The notes under the pieces: generated by a model
What the model was told of the DNA's origin: nothing
What the model saw: only the letters and a program-made list of their open reading frames with translations
Database searches by the model: none
In this document: in pieces, positions 19,253 through 28,536 of the stretch
Layout of the letters: each line of letters opens with the position of its first letter
How positions within the stretch are numbered: the stretch's first letter is position 1
Program-made: the position numbers and the translations under genes
NCBI RefSeq assembly: GCF_017916325.1
Contig: NC_090150.1
Span: forward strand, 111,436-175,435
Source: Leishmania martiniquensis
Taxonomy: Eukaryota; Euglenozoa; Kinetoplastea; Trypanosomatida; Trypanosomatidae
DNA: 64,000 nucleotides
Direction: 5' to 3'

Positions 19253-22200
19253 ATGTTGCCGTACGCCATCCGGCAGCTGCTTTGGATGCTCACCAGTGCC
19301 CTGCAGCTAATCTACGCTCTTAGCACAGGGGTGGTGTGGGTGATGCAGATGCTGCGACTTTTCGCCTACGGCGCCTGCGTTGGGGTGTGCTTCATCCCGC
19401 ACCTGTGGTGGTACCTGACCTCACCCAACATCATTCGCCGCGTGTCGTACCGATCCTCCGAGAAGACGAAGCGGCGAAACATCTTGCGTATGTTGGAAAC
19501 GGAAGGGTTGGATCTGCATGAGCTGCTGCGCCAAGAAGTCAACGCGCAGGTCTCGTGGCGACCACCGCACACGCAGCGAGCACCGTCGCCAGCCGCCTCT
19601 ACTGTGGCTGTGGCGGCGCGTCGTCGGCGTCGCCCCTCGACTGTGGCCACATCTGGGCCGAGAGATGGAGTAGCCGTAGACTGCATGGACCGCCAGCTGC
19701 GGCAGCCGTCGGCGGCTCGCCGGGAAGGGGCGGAGGAGGTATTTGCCGTCCACCAGCGCCCGAGCCGGGCCAGTGGTGAACCTCCTCTGCCGCAGACGGT
19801 CGATGGCGAGGTCGTTGACCCTGCTCTCTCGCAGCAGCGTCTGTCCTCCCCCATGTCTCCTCGGCAACACCGAGAAGTCCTTGACGGTGGTGCTGCTCAG
19901 CGCGCGCAGCTGGGCCCCGAAAGCTGCGACGAAGCCGGCACCTTACTCTCGCACCGCCACCGCCACCGTCACCGTCGCCCACCAGCGCTGCTCTTGGAAC
20001 TGAGTGGAACAGCTTGCCGTGGGACTGACGCCTCGGAGAGTCACCCGCCCAGCTTCGCGGCGCTGGAGCGATTGATGGACGCCGCCGCCTGCAACCTGAA
20101 TCCGGCAGACGGCTCTACCATGCGCAGCCTGGCGCCGCGACGATGTCAGAACCGTCACCGCCATCAGCCCTCCACTCAGGGCAACGCTAGGCGCCGCTCG
20201 AGTGAGCCGGGAGAGGGTGCCGAGAGGCAGCGGGCGGGCCACATCAACAACGTCGCGGCTGCAGTCTCGCGCGCCGAGGCACACGTGAGCTCGTCATCGA
20301 GCGGCGGATCGCGGAACCAGCTGCACAGGCTTCAACGTAGCGCCGCTGACGACGAGGCTGCCACCTTGCGCGCAGCGCCAGCGGATAGCACGGCAAGGCA
20401 GAGGAGCGGATGCAGCCTTCCCGGCATCCGGCAGCGCGTGCGAAGGTACGAAGGCCGTCCAGTGTACTACGGCACGCTGCCGAAGCTGACCTCCTCGAGC
20501 GATCCGATGTTTCGAGATGTCCTCGCCGCCTTCGGGGAGTGGGAGACGCTGGAGGCGACGGTGGGGCTCTCAGAGGCTGACCAACCTTCACGGCCACATT
20601 CGCGACGCCAGCTCTGCGGTGCGGCAGGCAGGCAGCCACACCGGAAAAGCGAAGAACCGCCGCCGCTGCGCCGCGTGCCAACAGCGCGCTCGCCGTACGC
20701 CCGCATCTTTCCCGATGAAGACCTCCTCGCTGGGCTTTGTGAGGAAGACGAGGAGGATCGTATGAACCTCCACAACCGCGCCACCGTCGACATTGTCTTG
20801 CCGACGCCGCTGGACGCCATCATGAAGGCGCTCGAGTACGTTGAGCAGGGCAAGCGGCTGCGCCGCAAGCGCTTTCCTGTGGCTATCGATGTTTCGGGGT
20901 CCGTGTGGATCATTGGCAGTCACCTCTGGAGCACCATGATGGCGCGGGTGCTTGCTCAGCGCGGCTACGTCGTTTTTTGCCCAGACTACCGCAACTTCCC
21001 GCAGACGACGATGGAGGGCATGACGCTCGACATCTCGGACGCTATCGCATGGGTGCTGAACAACGCGGAGCGCTACAACGGCGACCTGAAAAACGTGACG
21101 CTGATCGGGCAGTCTGCTGGCGCCCACCTGACGATGATGTCGCTGCTGTCGCAGGCGCAGCTCTCCGCGTACCGGAGCAACGCCGAGCAAGGCATCCACG
21201 AAGGCGTTCCGCCGCCGTCAGACGTCGCCTACAACGTTCCTCGCTACAACCCGCGTGAGTCGATCCACCGCTACGTCGGCCTGAGCGGCGTCTACAACAT
21301 CGAGGGCCTGGTGGACCACTTCGACAGGCGCGGCCTCAGCGCCGGGGTGCTTTACCAAATCGCCGGCGGAAAGGCGCAGCTCGCGCGCTATTCCATTCAC
21401 GCGTACTTCGACGACCGCCGCGGCGGTGACACGGGTGAGGTGCTGCCGGACAACATCTTCGACTTCCTCCCACAGCGTATGTTCTTTGTGCACGGCGACG
21501 CGGACAAGAGCGCACCCGTCACGGAGAGCGCGTCCTTGGTTGGAAAGCTGCGGGCTGCACAGCAGCGGTACACTCTGCGGCGGAACTCGCGGAACGAGGA
21601 GGCACGACGTCATGCAGAGCGCAGCCGTCGTTTGCTGCCTGACGCCTTAGCTGCTGCAGCAGGTGAAGTGAAGAGTAGAAGCGTGACCACTGTCGCTGGT
21701 GTCTTCCCAAGCTCATCGGGGGGGCTGTCGTCGCAGCGTTCGACAGCGGCGGATTTGGAGGACGTGGACTCGGCAGCTGCTGTGAGTACCGAAAGAGCGT
21801 TTGGCGCGGCAACGGGGTGTGGCAGCAGTCGCGAAATGATCTTTGCTCATAGCCATGACGCTGCCCATCCCAACGTAGCGCCAGACTTGGGGCAACAACA
21901 ACAGCAGCAGCAGTGGCAGCGGTATGCGTCGGGGGCCCCTCCCGTTTCGGTGTTGTCGCCGACGCCCATCAGCCCTATCCTTCCTCCCTCGCGCGAGGAC
22001 CGCTCTCAGCCGCCGGCAGAGATATGCTTTCTCGTCATCCCCAACGGTCGACATTCGGACGCCTTCGTGGACGAGTGTATCGCAGCGGGGCGCAGCTGCT
22101 GCGTTGACTTCCTCTGTGACTACGAGTCGGCGATCGACTGCCAAAGCAGCGCCACAGAGCCGGAGCCGAGCGAGCGGGACCTCAGCCGCGCCGGTAGCGG

Positions 22201-22363
22201 CTCAGTGTGTCCGCCGTCCATGGCGGTAGTAGACCAGAGCTCACCCTCATGGGTGTGCGAGTCAGATACTAATGTGATGCCTGACGCGGTGTTGCCGCTT
22301 GCGGTGCCGTACGAAGATCGCTCGCTGCCACTTCGACTGTGTACAATAATTTCGCCTTTCTAA
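19253..22363 (+). CDS. Isoprenylcysteine methylesterase-like alpha/beta hydrolase, paralogue 2
   Basis: This 1036-residue paralogue of the gene at 14323 starts with a similar two-helix membrane region (LLWMLTSALQLIYAL and the shared SPNIIRRVSYRSS), then a much longer Arg/Ser/His-rich insert to about residue 500. The catalytic domain keeps the nucleophile elbow GQSAGAH (Ser621), HGDADKSAP (Asp751) and a His at 934 in NGRHSD. The oxyanion segment, however, reads VSGSVWIIG (from residue 547) instead of VTGGAWIVG, so one of the two conserved glycines is Ser. A roughly 180-residue low-complexity insert separates Asp and His, against about 50 in paralogue 1. The ATG at 19253 is preceded by pyrimidine-rich sequence. 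It may have altered or reduced esterase activity; that is inference. Confidence 0.8.
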   Translation: MLPYAIRQLLWMLTSALQLIYALSTGVVWVMQMLRLFAYGACVGVCFIPHLWWYLTSPNIIRRVSYRSSEKTKRRNILRMLETEGLDLHELLRQEVNAQVSWRPPHTQRAPSPAASTVAVAARRRRRPSTVATSGPRDGVAVDCMDRQLRQPSAARREGAEEVFAVHQRPSRASGEPPLPQTVDGEVVDPALSQQRLSSPMSPRQHREVLDGGAAQRAQLGPESCDEAGTLLSHRHRHRHRRPPALLLELSGTACRGTDASESHPPSFAALERLMDAAACNLNPADGSTMRSLAPRRCQNRHRHQPSTQGNARRRSSEPGEGAERQRAGHINNVAAAVSRAEAHVSSSSSGGSRNQLHRLQRSAADDEAATLRAAPADSTARQRSGCSLPGIRQRVRRYEGRPVYYGTLPKLTSSSDPMFRDVLAAFGEWETLEATVGLSEADQPSRPHSRRQLCGAAGRQPHRKSEEPPPLRRVPTARSPYARIFPDEDLLAGLCEEDEEDRMNLHNRATVDIVLPTPLDAIMKALEYVEQGKRLRRKRFPVAIDVSGSVWIIGSHLWSTMMARVLAQRGYVVFCPDYRNFPQTTMEGMTLDISDAIAWVLNNAERYNGDLKNVTLIGQSAGAHLTMMSLLSQAQLSAYRSNAEQGIHEGVPPPSDVAYNVPRYNPRESIHRYVGLSGVYNIEGLVDHFDRRGLSAGVLYQIAGGKAQLARYSIHAYFDDRRGGDTGEVLPDNIFDFLPQRMFFVHGDADKSAPVTESASLVGKLRAAQQRYTLRRNSRNEEARRHAERSRRLLPDALAAAAGEVKSRSVTTVAGVFPSSSGGLSSQRSTAADLEDVDSAAAVSTERAFGAATGCGSSREMIFAHSHDAAHPNVAPDLGQQQQQQQWQRYASGAPPVSVLSPTPISPILPPSREDRSQPPAEICFLVIPNGRHSDAFVDECIAAGRSCCVDFLCDYESAIDCQSSATEPEPSERDLSRAGSGSVCPPSMAVVDQSSPSWVCESDTNVMPDAVLPLAVPYEDRSLPLRLCTIISPF
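20960..21531 (+). repeat. Homogenised catalytic core, paralogue 2
   Basis: Partner of 15370-15941. Identical blocks are 20960-21174, 21209-21278 and 21404-21531, aligned without any insertion or deletion, while the sequence outside is diverged or unalignable. Confidence 0.9.
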
Positions 22364-23933
22364 ACTGTGCAGCAATGCTTTACCCTCCCCTCCCCCCTCC
22401 TGGCTTCCTGCCACTTATGGCTCCATCTACGGCGCTGAGGTCACCAATGCGCGCGCGTATGATGAGCTCGTGTGTGTGTGTGTGTGTCGCAGGCGGCGAC
22501 GCTTGTCCAGTGTTTGGGGGAGGGCGTTTCTCTGCTGCGCTCACGTTCGGCGCTCCGGCCTATTCTGATGTGAGCTGGCCTCGCTTCGCACCCACGGAAG
22601 GGGGAGGGGCGGGCGCCGCAGAGGGCGATTTCGCTGCCACTCCCACTCATCCCACTTTTTTTTCTGTTTCTGTGTTGGACGCTCATGCGCAAGTGGAGGA
22701 GAGCCCGACACCAAATGGGATGAGTGAGTGAGGGGGAGTCAGAGGAGCCACAGGGGGATCGAAAAGGGGTGCGGAAACACAGCGCAAACGCGCCGATAAG
22801 TGTGCGTGTGCCGGTGAAGGGCAAGACTGATGAGAAGACAGCCACACGGCGTTGTGGCATCCGTGGCGGGGAGAGGGAGAGGGAAGGGGAGGCGCGAGCT
22901 CACGCGGGAAAGAATGTGGATCGTAGGTGGCGCCTGTGTGACGGCAGCCGTGAAAGGCCACCGCATCGACGTTCCCCCGACAAAAATGATCCTCTGTGTC
23001 TTTCCTTCCACTCCTTCTTTCGCTCAGCGCACACAACAGCAGACACATTGGTGTCCGCCTGTCTCGCCGATGCAAGAACGGCTTTTCTGAGACGCTTACT
23101 CCGTTCGTTGCCACGTTGAGTGGGAGAAAAAAAGACGTTGGAAGGGATGAACAGGCGGCGCTTCTCGCACACGCACGCATAGCGACAAGGGGCGGAGGGG
23201 AGGGAGAAAAAAGGGGGGCAGGTGAATATGCGAGCCGCGGGCAATAACGGGGCCTCAAGAACAACGACGTTTCGTGAAACGTGGCAGCAGCCGCGCCAGC
23301 GCCGATGCTCCTCCCGAGGGTGAGGGTACGCGGCGAGGACGGCGAGCAAGAAAGGAGGGCGTGTCTGCTGTGATTTGGTTATTGCTCCCTGGTACGTCAG
23401 CGTACACTCGTACACGTGCGTGCACGCATGCTCCACGCACCAGGCTGCCCTCGTAGGGCTCGCCCACGGGACTCCATTCCACTTCCCCCTTCCCCTCTCT
23501 CTCCAGCCCCTCTATCCTTTCCTTCGCCCTGCATGGCTGCTGTCGCCTCTGCCGCTTCTTGATCTCAAGCCAGTGGTGTCACAACACTTCCTCGAGTGCG
23601 GGCAGACGCCACCGCCCATATACGCGGATACGCGCGTGCGCACGGGACCCTTTGGAGGGAGGGGGTGGTGCGCCCTAAAAGGCTCTAGGGGAAAGGTACG
23701 TGAACTCTCCCCACTCTTACCTTAAACGCACACAAACACACATACGCACGCACCCTCCTCAGAGCCAAACAGCATAGCGCAGTCCTACCTTTGGTGGGGT
23801 CGGCTTCATCGACCCCGACATCTTGCCCTCACTCGCCCCTCCCAAACGCATCAGAGCTGCTGCGTCCTTCGTAGGTCGTGGTGCTTCTTCACCGATCCGC
23901 CTCTCCCCCACACCTTTTTGTGGAGTACTCCTT
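22364..23933. other. Intergenic region between hydrolase 2 and the ECTFSP-motif gene
   Basis: About 1.6 kb with no supported gene: a (TG)n run at 22471-22487, purine-rich blocks at 22860-22910 and 23185-23220, then pyrimidine tracts from about 23480. It probably comprises a 3' UTR, an untranscribed junction and a 5' UTR. Confidence 0.55.
22471..22487. repeat. (TG)n microsatellite
   Basis: Eight and a half TG repeats about 100 bases after the stop codon of the second hydrolase gene, in its 3' UTR. Confidence 0.8.
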
Positions 23934-25403
23934 ATGCCCAGCGAAGTGGAGGAACTGCTGGCGAAGCACCAGCGAGCGTTTGCCGCGTACGAAAACTTTC
24001 TCCGAACTGGCCCCGAGCTGCTGTCACCGAGTTCGCAGCAGCAGCGATGGCGATGGCGGCGGGCGGACCTGAAAGAGACCGCGCTGAATATGCGCAAGCA
24101 CAGCGAACTGGATGCGTACGGTTCTGGCGTGAGCGATGGTGACCACAACGAGGAGCGACTAGAGGAGTCTTATAGTAGGAATGGGCACACAAGCCCAGCT
24201 GCGCGTGCGCTAGCGGCAATGGCGGCATCTGCGGCGTCGGCAACAGCCGTGGCTCGAGCCATCGCAGCTCATGGGGATTGGCCAGGGACTACCTACGATG
24301 ACACTAGCCTTCGCATGGACACACCACCGCCGTTGCAGCGGCGCTCCACCACCCCATGGCTGACGCACCACACGCGCACTGCTTCTGCGACCCCGCCTGC
24401 GTCTCATCGACGCACCTCGGCCGGAGAAATCGATCACATTGAAGAACTTATTGGCGAGCGGCTTCGCACGGCGGGCCGATACCGACTGACGTCGGCGCCC
24501 GACGCGATATACATCAAGTCGCAGGCATGGGCGCTTCGGCGTCATCAACTGAATGAGGCGCTGCGCCGCGAGCAGGAAGACGCACAGCTGAGGGAGTGCA
24601 CCTTCTCGCCGAGCCTCCGGCACACGGCTATGAGGGGTACCCGCGTGGTGAGCGCCATGCGTCGCAGTGGCAGCGGCCACAGTCACTCCGCCGAGGCGGC
24701 AGTGGAGCCCTCCGTGACGGAGGACCCTGGCGTCTTGCAGCATGTCGCGCGGCTGGAGGAGGCACGGCGACGCCGCCGCGAGTCAGCGACGCGTTTTGAC
24801 GGCAGCCGTGCGTATCGGTGGACCGGCCAGCCGACAGTTCCGCGTGAGTTCCAGCTGGGGCTCCGAATGGCCGAGCCGATACGCTCGCTGCGCAAGCCAT
24901 ACATGCCGCCTACCAGCAGTGGCGGTGGCGGCCTTACTGCCGCCTCGACGCCCAGAGTACCACGAGACAAGTTGGTGGAAGGAGCGCCAACTGCGCGTTG
25001 TGCGGTGCAGAGGCGGCGGTCCCCGTCGTTTGCGCCGCCGTCAAGTGGCGAGGGCCGTGAGCCGGCGCCGGTGCCCGCGACGACGAGTGCGGTGACTCTC
25101 CTGCGGAATAGCGAGCCGGTGCAGCCACGAGGGCAAGAGAGGGAGTGGCAGACACGACAGCCACCTCCTTCCACGACGGCTGTACTACCAGAGACGTCCG
25201 AAACGTTGTCGCCCATTGCGGCACCCCAGAGATTGTTTGCCGAGGCGGACGCGCAAGACTTGGCGTGTGAGCTGAGGGACCAGCTGGCGCACAAGGTCTC
25301 AGCAATCGAGGGCCAGATGGAAGGCTTGGAGCGACTCAGCCGCGAGCTGGATGCGGTGATGGAGACGCTACGCAATATCCCCTCCCTTGGCACTTCACAG
25401 TAA
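23934..25403 (+). CDS. Hypothetical protein with ECTFSP motif, 489 aa
   Basis: No enzyme family is recognised. The start (MPSEVEELLAKHQRAFAAYE) is predicted helical. A charged helix (RRHQLNEALRREQEDAQLRE) leads into ECTFSP at residues 221-226; motifs of the form ECTFxP recur in many kinetoplastid proteins, several of them cytoskeletal or flagellar, so a cytoskeletal role is possible. Residues 300-430 are Pro/Ser/Arg-rich and probably disordered. The C-terminal 45 residues (LRDQLAHKVSAIEGQMEGLE and on) look like a coiled coil. The frame is open upstream to about 23823 without ATG in a good position after the pyrimidine tract, so 23934 is my choice. Function is unassigned. Confidence 0.7.
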   Translation: MPSEVEELLAKHQRAFAAYENFLRTGPELLSPSSQQQRWRWRRADLKETALNMRKHSELDAYGSGVSDGDHNEERLEESYSRNGHTSPAARALAAMAASAASATAVARAIAAHGDWPGTTYDDTSLRMDTPPPLQRRSTTPWLTHHTRTASATPPASHRRTSAGEIDHIEELIGERLRTAGRYRLTSAPDAIYIKSQAWALRRHQLNEALRREQEDAQLRECTFSPSLRHTAMRGTRVVSAMRRSGSGHSHSAEAAVEPSVTEDPGVLQHVARLEEARRRRRESATRFDGSRAYRWTGQPTVPREFQLGLRMAEPIRSLRKPYMPPTSSGGGGLTAASTPRVPRDKLVEGAPTARCAVQRRRSPSFAPPSSGEGREPAPVPATTSAVTLLRNSEPVQPRGQEREWQTRQPPPSTTAVLPETSETLSPIAAPQRLFAEADAQDLACELRDQLAHKVSAIEGQMEGLERLSRELDAVMETLRNIPSLGTSQ

Positions 25404-25941
25404 AGTCACAATGAATGCACATATGCCGGCGTGTACACGCAGGCCGAGTGGGAAGCTGCTGCTTTGGTATTATGGAGTGCCTGCGCATACGCACGCAGTC
25501 GAAGACGTTTTGGCCCGTCGTCTCGTCACCCCTCTGCCCCTTCTCTTTCTGAGTCCCCCATTACTGTTCTCACTTGTGGAGCATACACACATTGTGCTTT
25601 ACCAGCGCATGCAGTGCGTCCGCTCGCGTGCAGTGCGGCGTCCCCTCCTCTCAACTTGATCCTCACCTCTTTGTCTCCTCTCCTCTGAGACGGATGTGCC
25701 TATAGCGAAGCCCAGAGGCGACTGGTCACATGAGAGCAGCGTAGCGGACAGCGCTGCTAATCCCTGCCCCCTCTCCTTCCCTCGCTTCACGTTCGACTTG
25801 GCTTTGCCCCGCCTCCCCCCACCCCCGTCCTCCTCCGCTTCTCGTCTCTCTCTTTCTCTCTCTCTTGCCTCCTCCCCCTTCCTCATCCCAAGAAGGGGCG
25901 CGGCAGCTGCAGGATTGCCTCAGAAAATAGGATTGCTAACT
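25404..25941. other. Intergenic region with C/T tract
   Basis: 538 bases holding the 3' UTR of the preceding gene and a strong pyrimidine tract (about 25795-25885) ending in AG at 25891-25892, the likely acceptor for the next gene. No gene seen. Confidence 0.5.
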
Positions 25942-27972
25942 ATGCGTCAACGCGCCGTGACGCGAGAGCCTTCCCTCAGCATCCTCTCTGAATGCGAAGT
26001 GGGCTCATCGCGGCTTCGCGGAGCAATGCGCGCTGCTGTAAAACTCCGACACCAACACCGCCGCTGCTTCCGGTCTCTTCCGGCCGTCCTTATCGCTGTT
26101 GCGTGCGTGTGCTCCGTCCACGCGAGTGCCATCAGAGACTCCTTTGCCTCCGTTCCCAACGCCTTCAGTAGCACTGGCACCGCCGTGCGCGCCGTCTACG
26201 AGGCAGCGCAGCTCACCCGTGGAAGCCTTACGCCGGGCACCTGGAAACCACTGATCAGCAGTAGCTATATCCTCTGTGCGATCAACAGCGACAGCGTCAG
26301 TGACAGCGCGGCGAGTGGCACCTCCACTGCCCCTGATCCAATCGCCCAGGAGTGGTGCCCCTCGCACACTCAGGGCATTTTCGTCAATCAGTCTGTGCAC
26401 TGGAGTACGCTGGCCTCGCCTGGCCTGCACCTCCGCGACTCGGCGCTGGCCAGTAGTCGCGCACTCTCGTGGGACTGCCTTACCTACTCCTGTGACATGG
26501 AGGGCACGATCGTGGCACACGCTGATGTGAACACGTGCAGAGGCATGAAGGGAGTATCGGGCGCGGCGCTGCCCCCGGCTGTCGGGGGCCTGAGCGTTTC
26601 CGCCCTCTGTTGCGGCTCCACGAACAGCACGTTCGTGCTTTACATGACGCGAGGCCTCGTGGCCCAGTCCGCCACCTTGCCGGTGACGGCCTTGAATAGC
26701 GAAGCTGCATCGCTCTACCGGGCTTTTGTAGAGGAAGAGAGCGCACGCAATCTTCTCATATCGGGCGGTAGCAAGAGCAGCAGCAGTGCTGCACATCCTC
26801 CATCGAAGGCCGCCTCCCCTGCAGCGGCGGCGTCGAAGGCGTGGCGTGCGGAGGTGAGGCCCGCTAGGGACGTGGTCGCCGCTTCCTCCAGGTCGAAGGA
26901 GATGGACTTCTGTTTGGTGCGTCTGCTGTCGCCTTCTGTCTATCCCGGCAGCAGTCGCTCTGGCCTCGGGGACGGCGGCATCGTCTTCGCTGTGAACGCG
27001 TCAATCTGCGGTGTCGATATCAGCGATCGCATCAAAGGTCAGGACGCCACGCTGATCATGCGCGGCTACACGGCGATCCTAACAACAGCGGAGGGGGTCG
27101 GAGGCCTTTCTTTTCCCAAGGAGCTCATCGTGGCCCTCGCATCGTGGATTGCCTCCGCCCAGAGCAGCGTCCTCGGCTACTACCACTCCGACCAGAGCCT
27201 ACTGCGCGAGAAGGGGCGCTGTACTTGGAGATCGAACGCGAGCTACTCCACCGCGTACCGCACCGGCGACTATCTTGAGTGCCCTCTCGACCCTTCGGTG
27301 CTCCCGCGCCTGCCACCGCTGGTGCTGTCTGTGCGCCATGAGTCCATCGTGAGCACAGCCGAAACGAACAACACCTGCCGCGTTGCACTGCAGCTGAGCT
27401 CCTGCATGAGCCCGGACGGCAAAGCACTTCGCTTCTTTTCCACTGGGTCGATCGCGGACGAGATGGAGCACCACAAGCACTCCATAGCCAACTTCCGAGA
27501 GCCAACAATCGTGGTGGGGGTGCAGCAGCTGCTCGGGGCCACTGTCGCCGTAACGCGGCATGCAAAAGTCTTCAAGTGGTCCACAGGCGCCTCCGATGCA
27601 GGGTACAACCAACCGCTACTGTACCTGGCGGTGTCGCGTGGGACGGCGGTTGCTGCGGACGTGAGCGCGCTTGGCGCCTTGTGCGTTGCAAGCGCAGTGT
27701 GCAGGAGACATCAAATATTCTACCCATCGCTCAACCTCTGCGCCTATGTGCCCTGCACGCGCGTGTTTCTGTACTCGTTCAACGCCGACACGTTCGCCTG
27801 CACGCCGCGGAGGGCTTTCGTTGGCAGCTTTGCTGCGATATTCGTCACGTTGCTGGTCGCCGAAGGAGTGGTGCTGTACCTCCATCGCAAGGCGGAGGCA
27901 GCTAAGGAGGAGCACATGCGTCTCGTGCTGCAAGTGCAGCGCCGCAGCACGGAGGCGCATCGATGCTCCTAA
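25942..27972 (+). CDS. Predicted type I membrane glycoprotein, 676 aa
   Basis: No family recognised. A hydrophobic stretch SLPAVLIAVACVCSVHASA preceded by basic residues is a convincing signal peptide. It lies 45 residues in from the ATG at 25942 but only 17 from the ATG at 26026, so 26026 may be the true start (648 residues). A large Cys-containing luminal or extracellular part follows, with several N-glycosylation sequons (NQS, NST, two NAS, NNT). Near the C-terminus the segment SFAAIFVTLLVAEGVVLYL is a transmembrane helix followed by a charged cytoplasmic tail of about 30 residues. This topology suits a surface, flagellar-pocket or endomembrane protein. Neighbours give no functional clue. 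Confidence 0.72.
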   Translation: MRQRAVTREPSLSILSECEVGSSRLRGAMRAAVKLRHQHRRCFRSLPAVLIAVACVCSVHASAIRDSFASVPNAFSSTGTAVRAVYEAAQLTRGSLTPGTWKPLISSSYILCAINSDSVSDSAASGTSTAPDPIAQEWCPSHTQGIFVNQSVHWSTLASPGLHLRDSALASSRALSWDCLTYSCDMEGTIVAHADVNTCRGMKGVSGAALPPAVGGLSVSALCCGSTNSTFVLYMTRGLVAQSATLPVTALNSEAASLYRAFVEEESARNLLISGGSKSSSSAAHPPSKAASPAAAASKAWRAEVRPARDVVAASSRSKEMDFCLVRLLSPSVYPGSSRSGLGDGGIVFAVNASICGVDISDRIKGQDATLIMRGYTAILTTAEGVGGLSFPKELIVALASWIASAQSSVLGYYHSDQSLLREKGRCTWRSNASYSTAYRTGDYLECPLDPSVLPRLPPLVLSVRHESIVSTAETNNTCRVALQLSSCMSPDGKALRFFSTGSIADEMEHHKHSIANFREPTIVVGVQQLLGATVAVTRHAKVFKWSTGASDAGYNQPLLYLAVSRGTAVAADVSALGALCVASAVCRRHQIFYPSLNLCAYVPCTRVFLYSFNADTFACTPRRAFVGSFAAIFVTLLVAEGVVLYLHRKAEAAKEEHMRLVLQVQRRSTEAHRCS

Positions 27973-28536
27973 GCCACCACCATGTCGATTAGACTGCGCA
28001 TGTAATTTTTTTCTTTGCTGATCTCTTTAGCCAATTGTGTGGGTGCGTGTGTGTGTGTGTGTGCCCATGATTGAGCAGTTGGTTGCTTCGATGCAGTGCG
28101 AGTGCCCACACACGAGCACACACACACAGTCATCTAATTACATATATATACATCAGTCACGACCAGCACTCGTCATCATCGTCCGCTCAGCCCCCACTCT
28201 TTGCTGCTCTCTGCTCCCCTCCCCTTTCTCTCTTTCGAGTTTTCCATAGAGAGAGGGAGAGGGGAGGGGGAAGACCGCTGATGGATGAGCTGTCACGGGC
28301 GGCGCCACCGGGGCGGAGCGACAGCACCGTGCAAACAAACACACACACACACGCACACAGAGGCAGGCGCACCCCCTGCCTTTCTCTGTCTCGCTTACTC
28401 CGTGCCCACCCACCCACCCCTCCTCCTCTGAATTCCTATCAAGAATCGCTTCCGACAGCCCCTTAAGGCACATCCCCGGCGCACCTGCTCACTGTCTTCT
28501 CATCGGCGCGCCCACAAGCTTGCATCGCTGTCTTTT
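27973..28536. other. Intergenic region before pseudouridine synthase
   Basis: 564 bases of UTR-like sequence with GT and AC microsatellites (28043-28064, 28337-28358), a short TATATA stretch near 28141-28150 and C/T tracts before the ATG. No gene seen. Confidence 0.5.
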
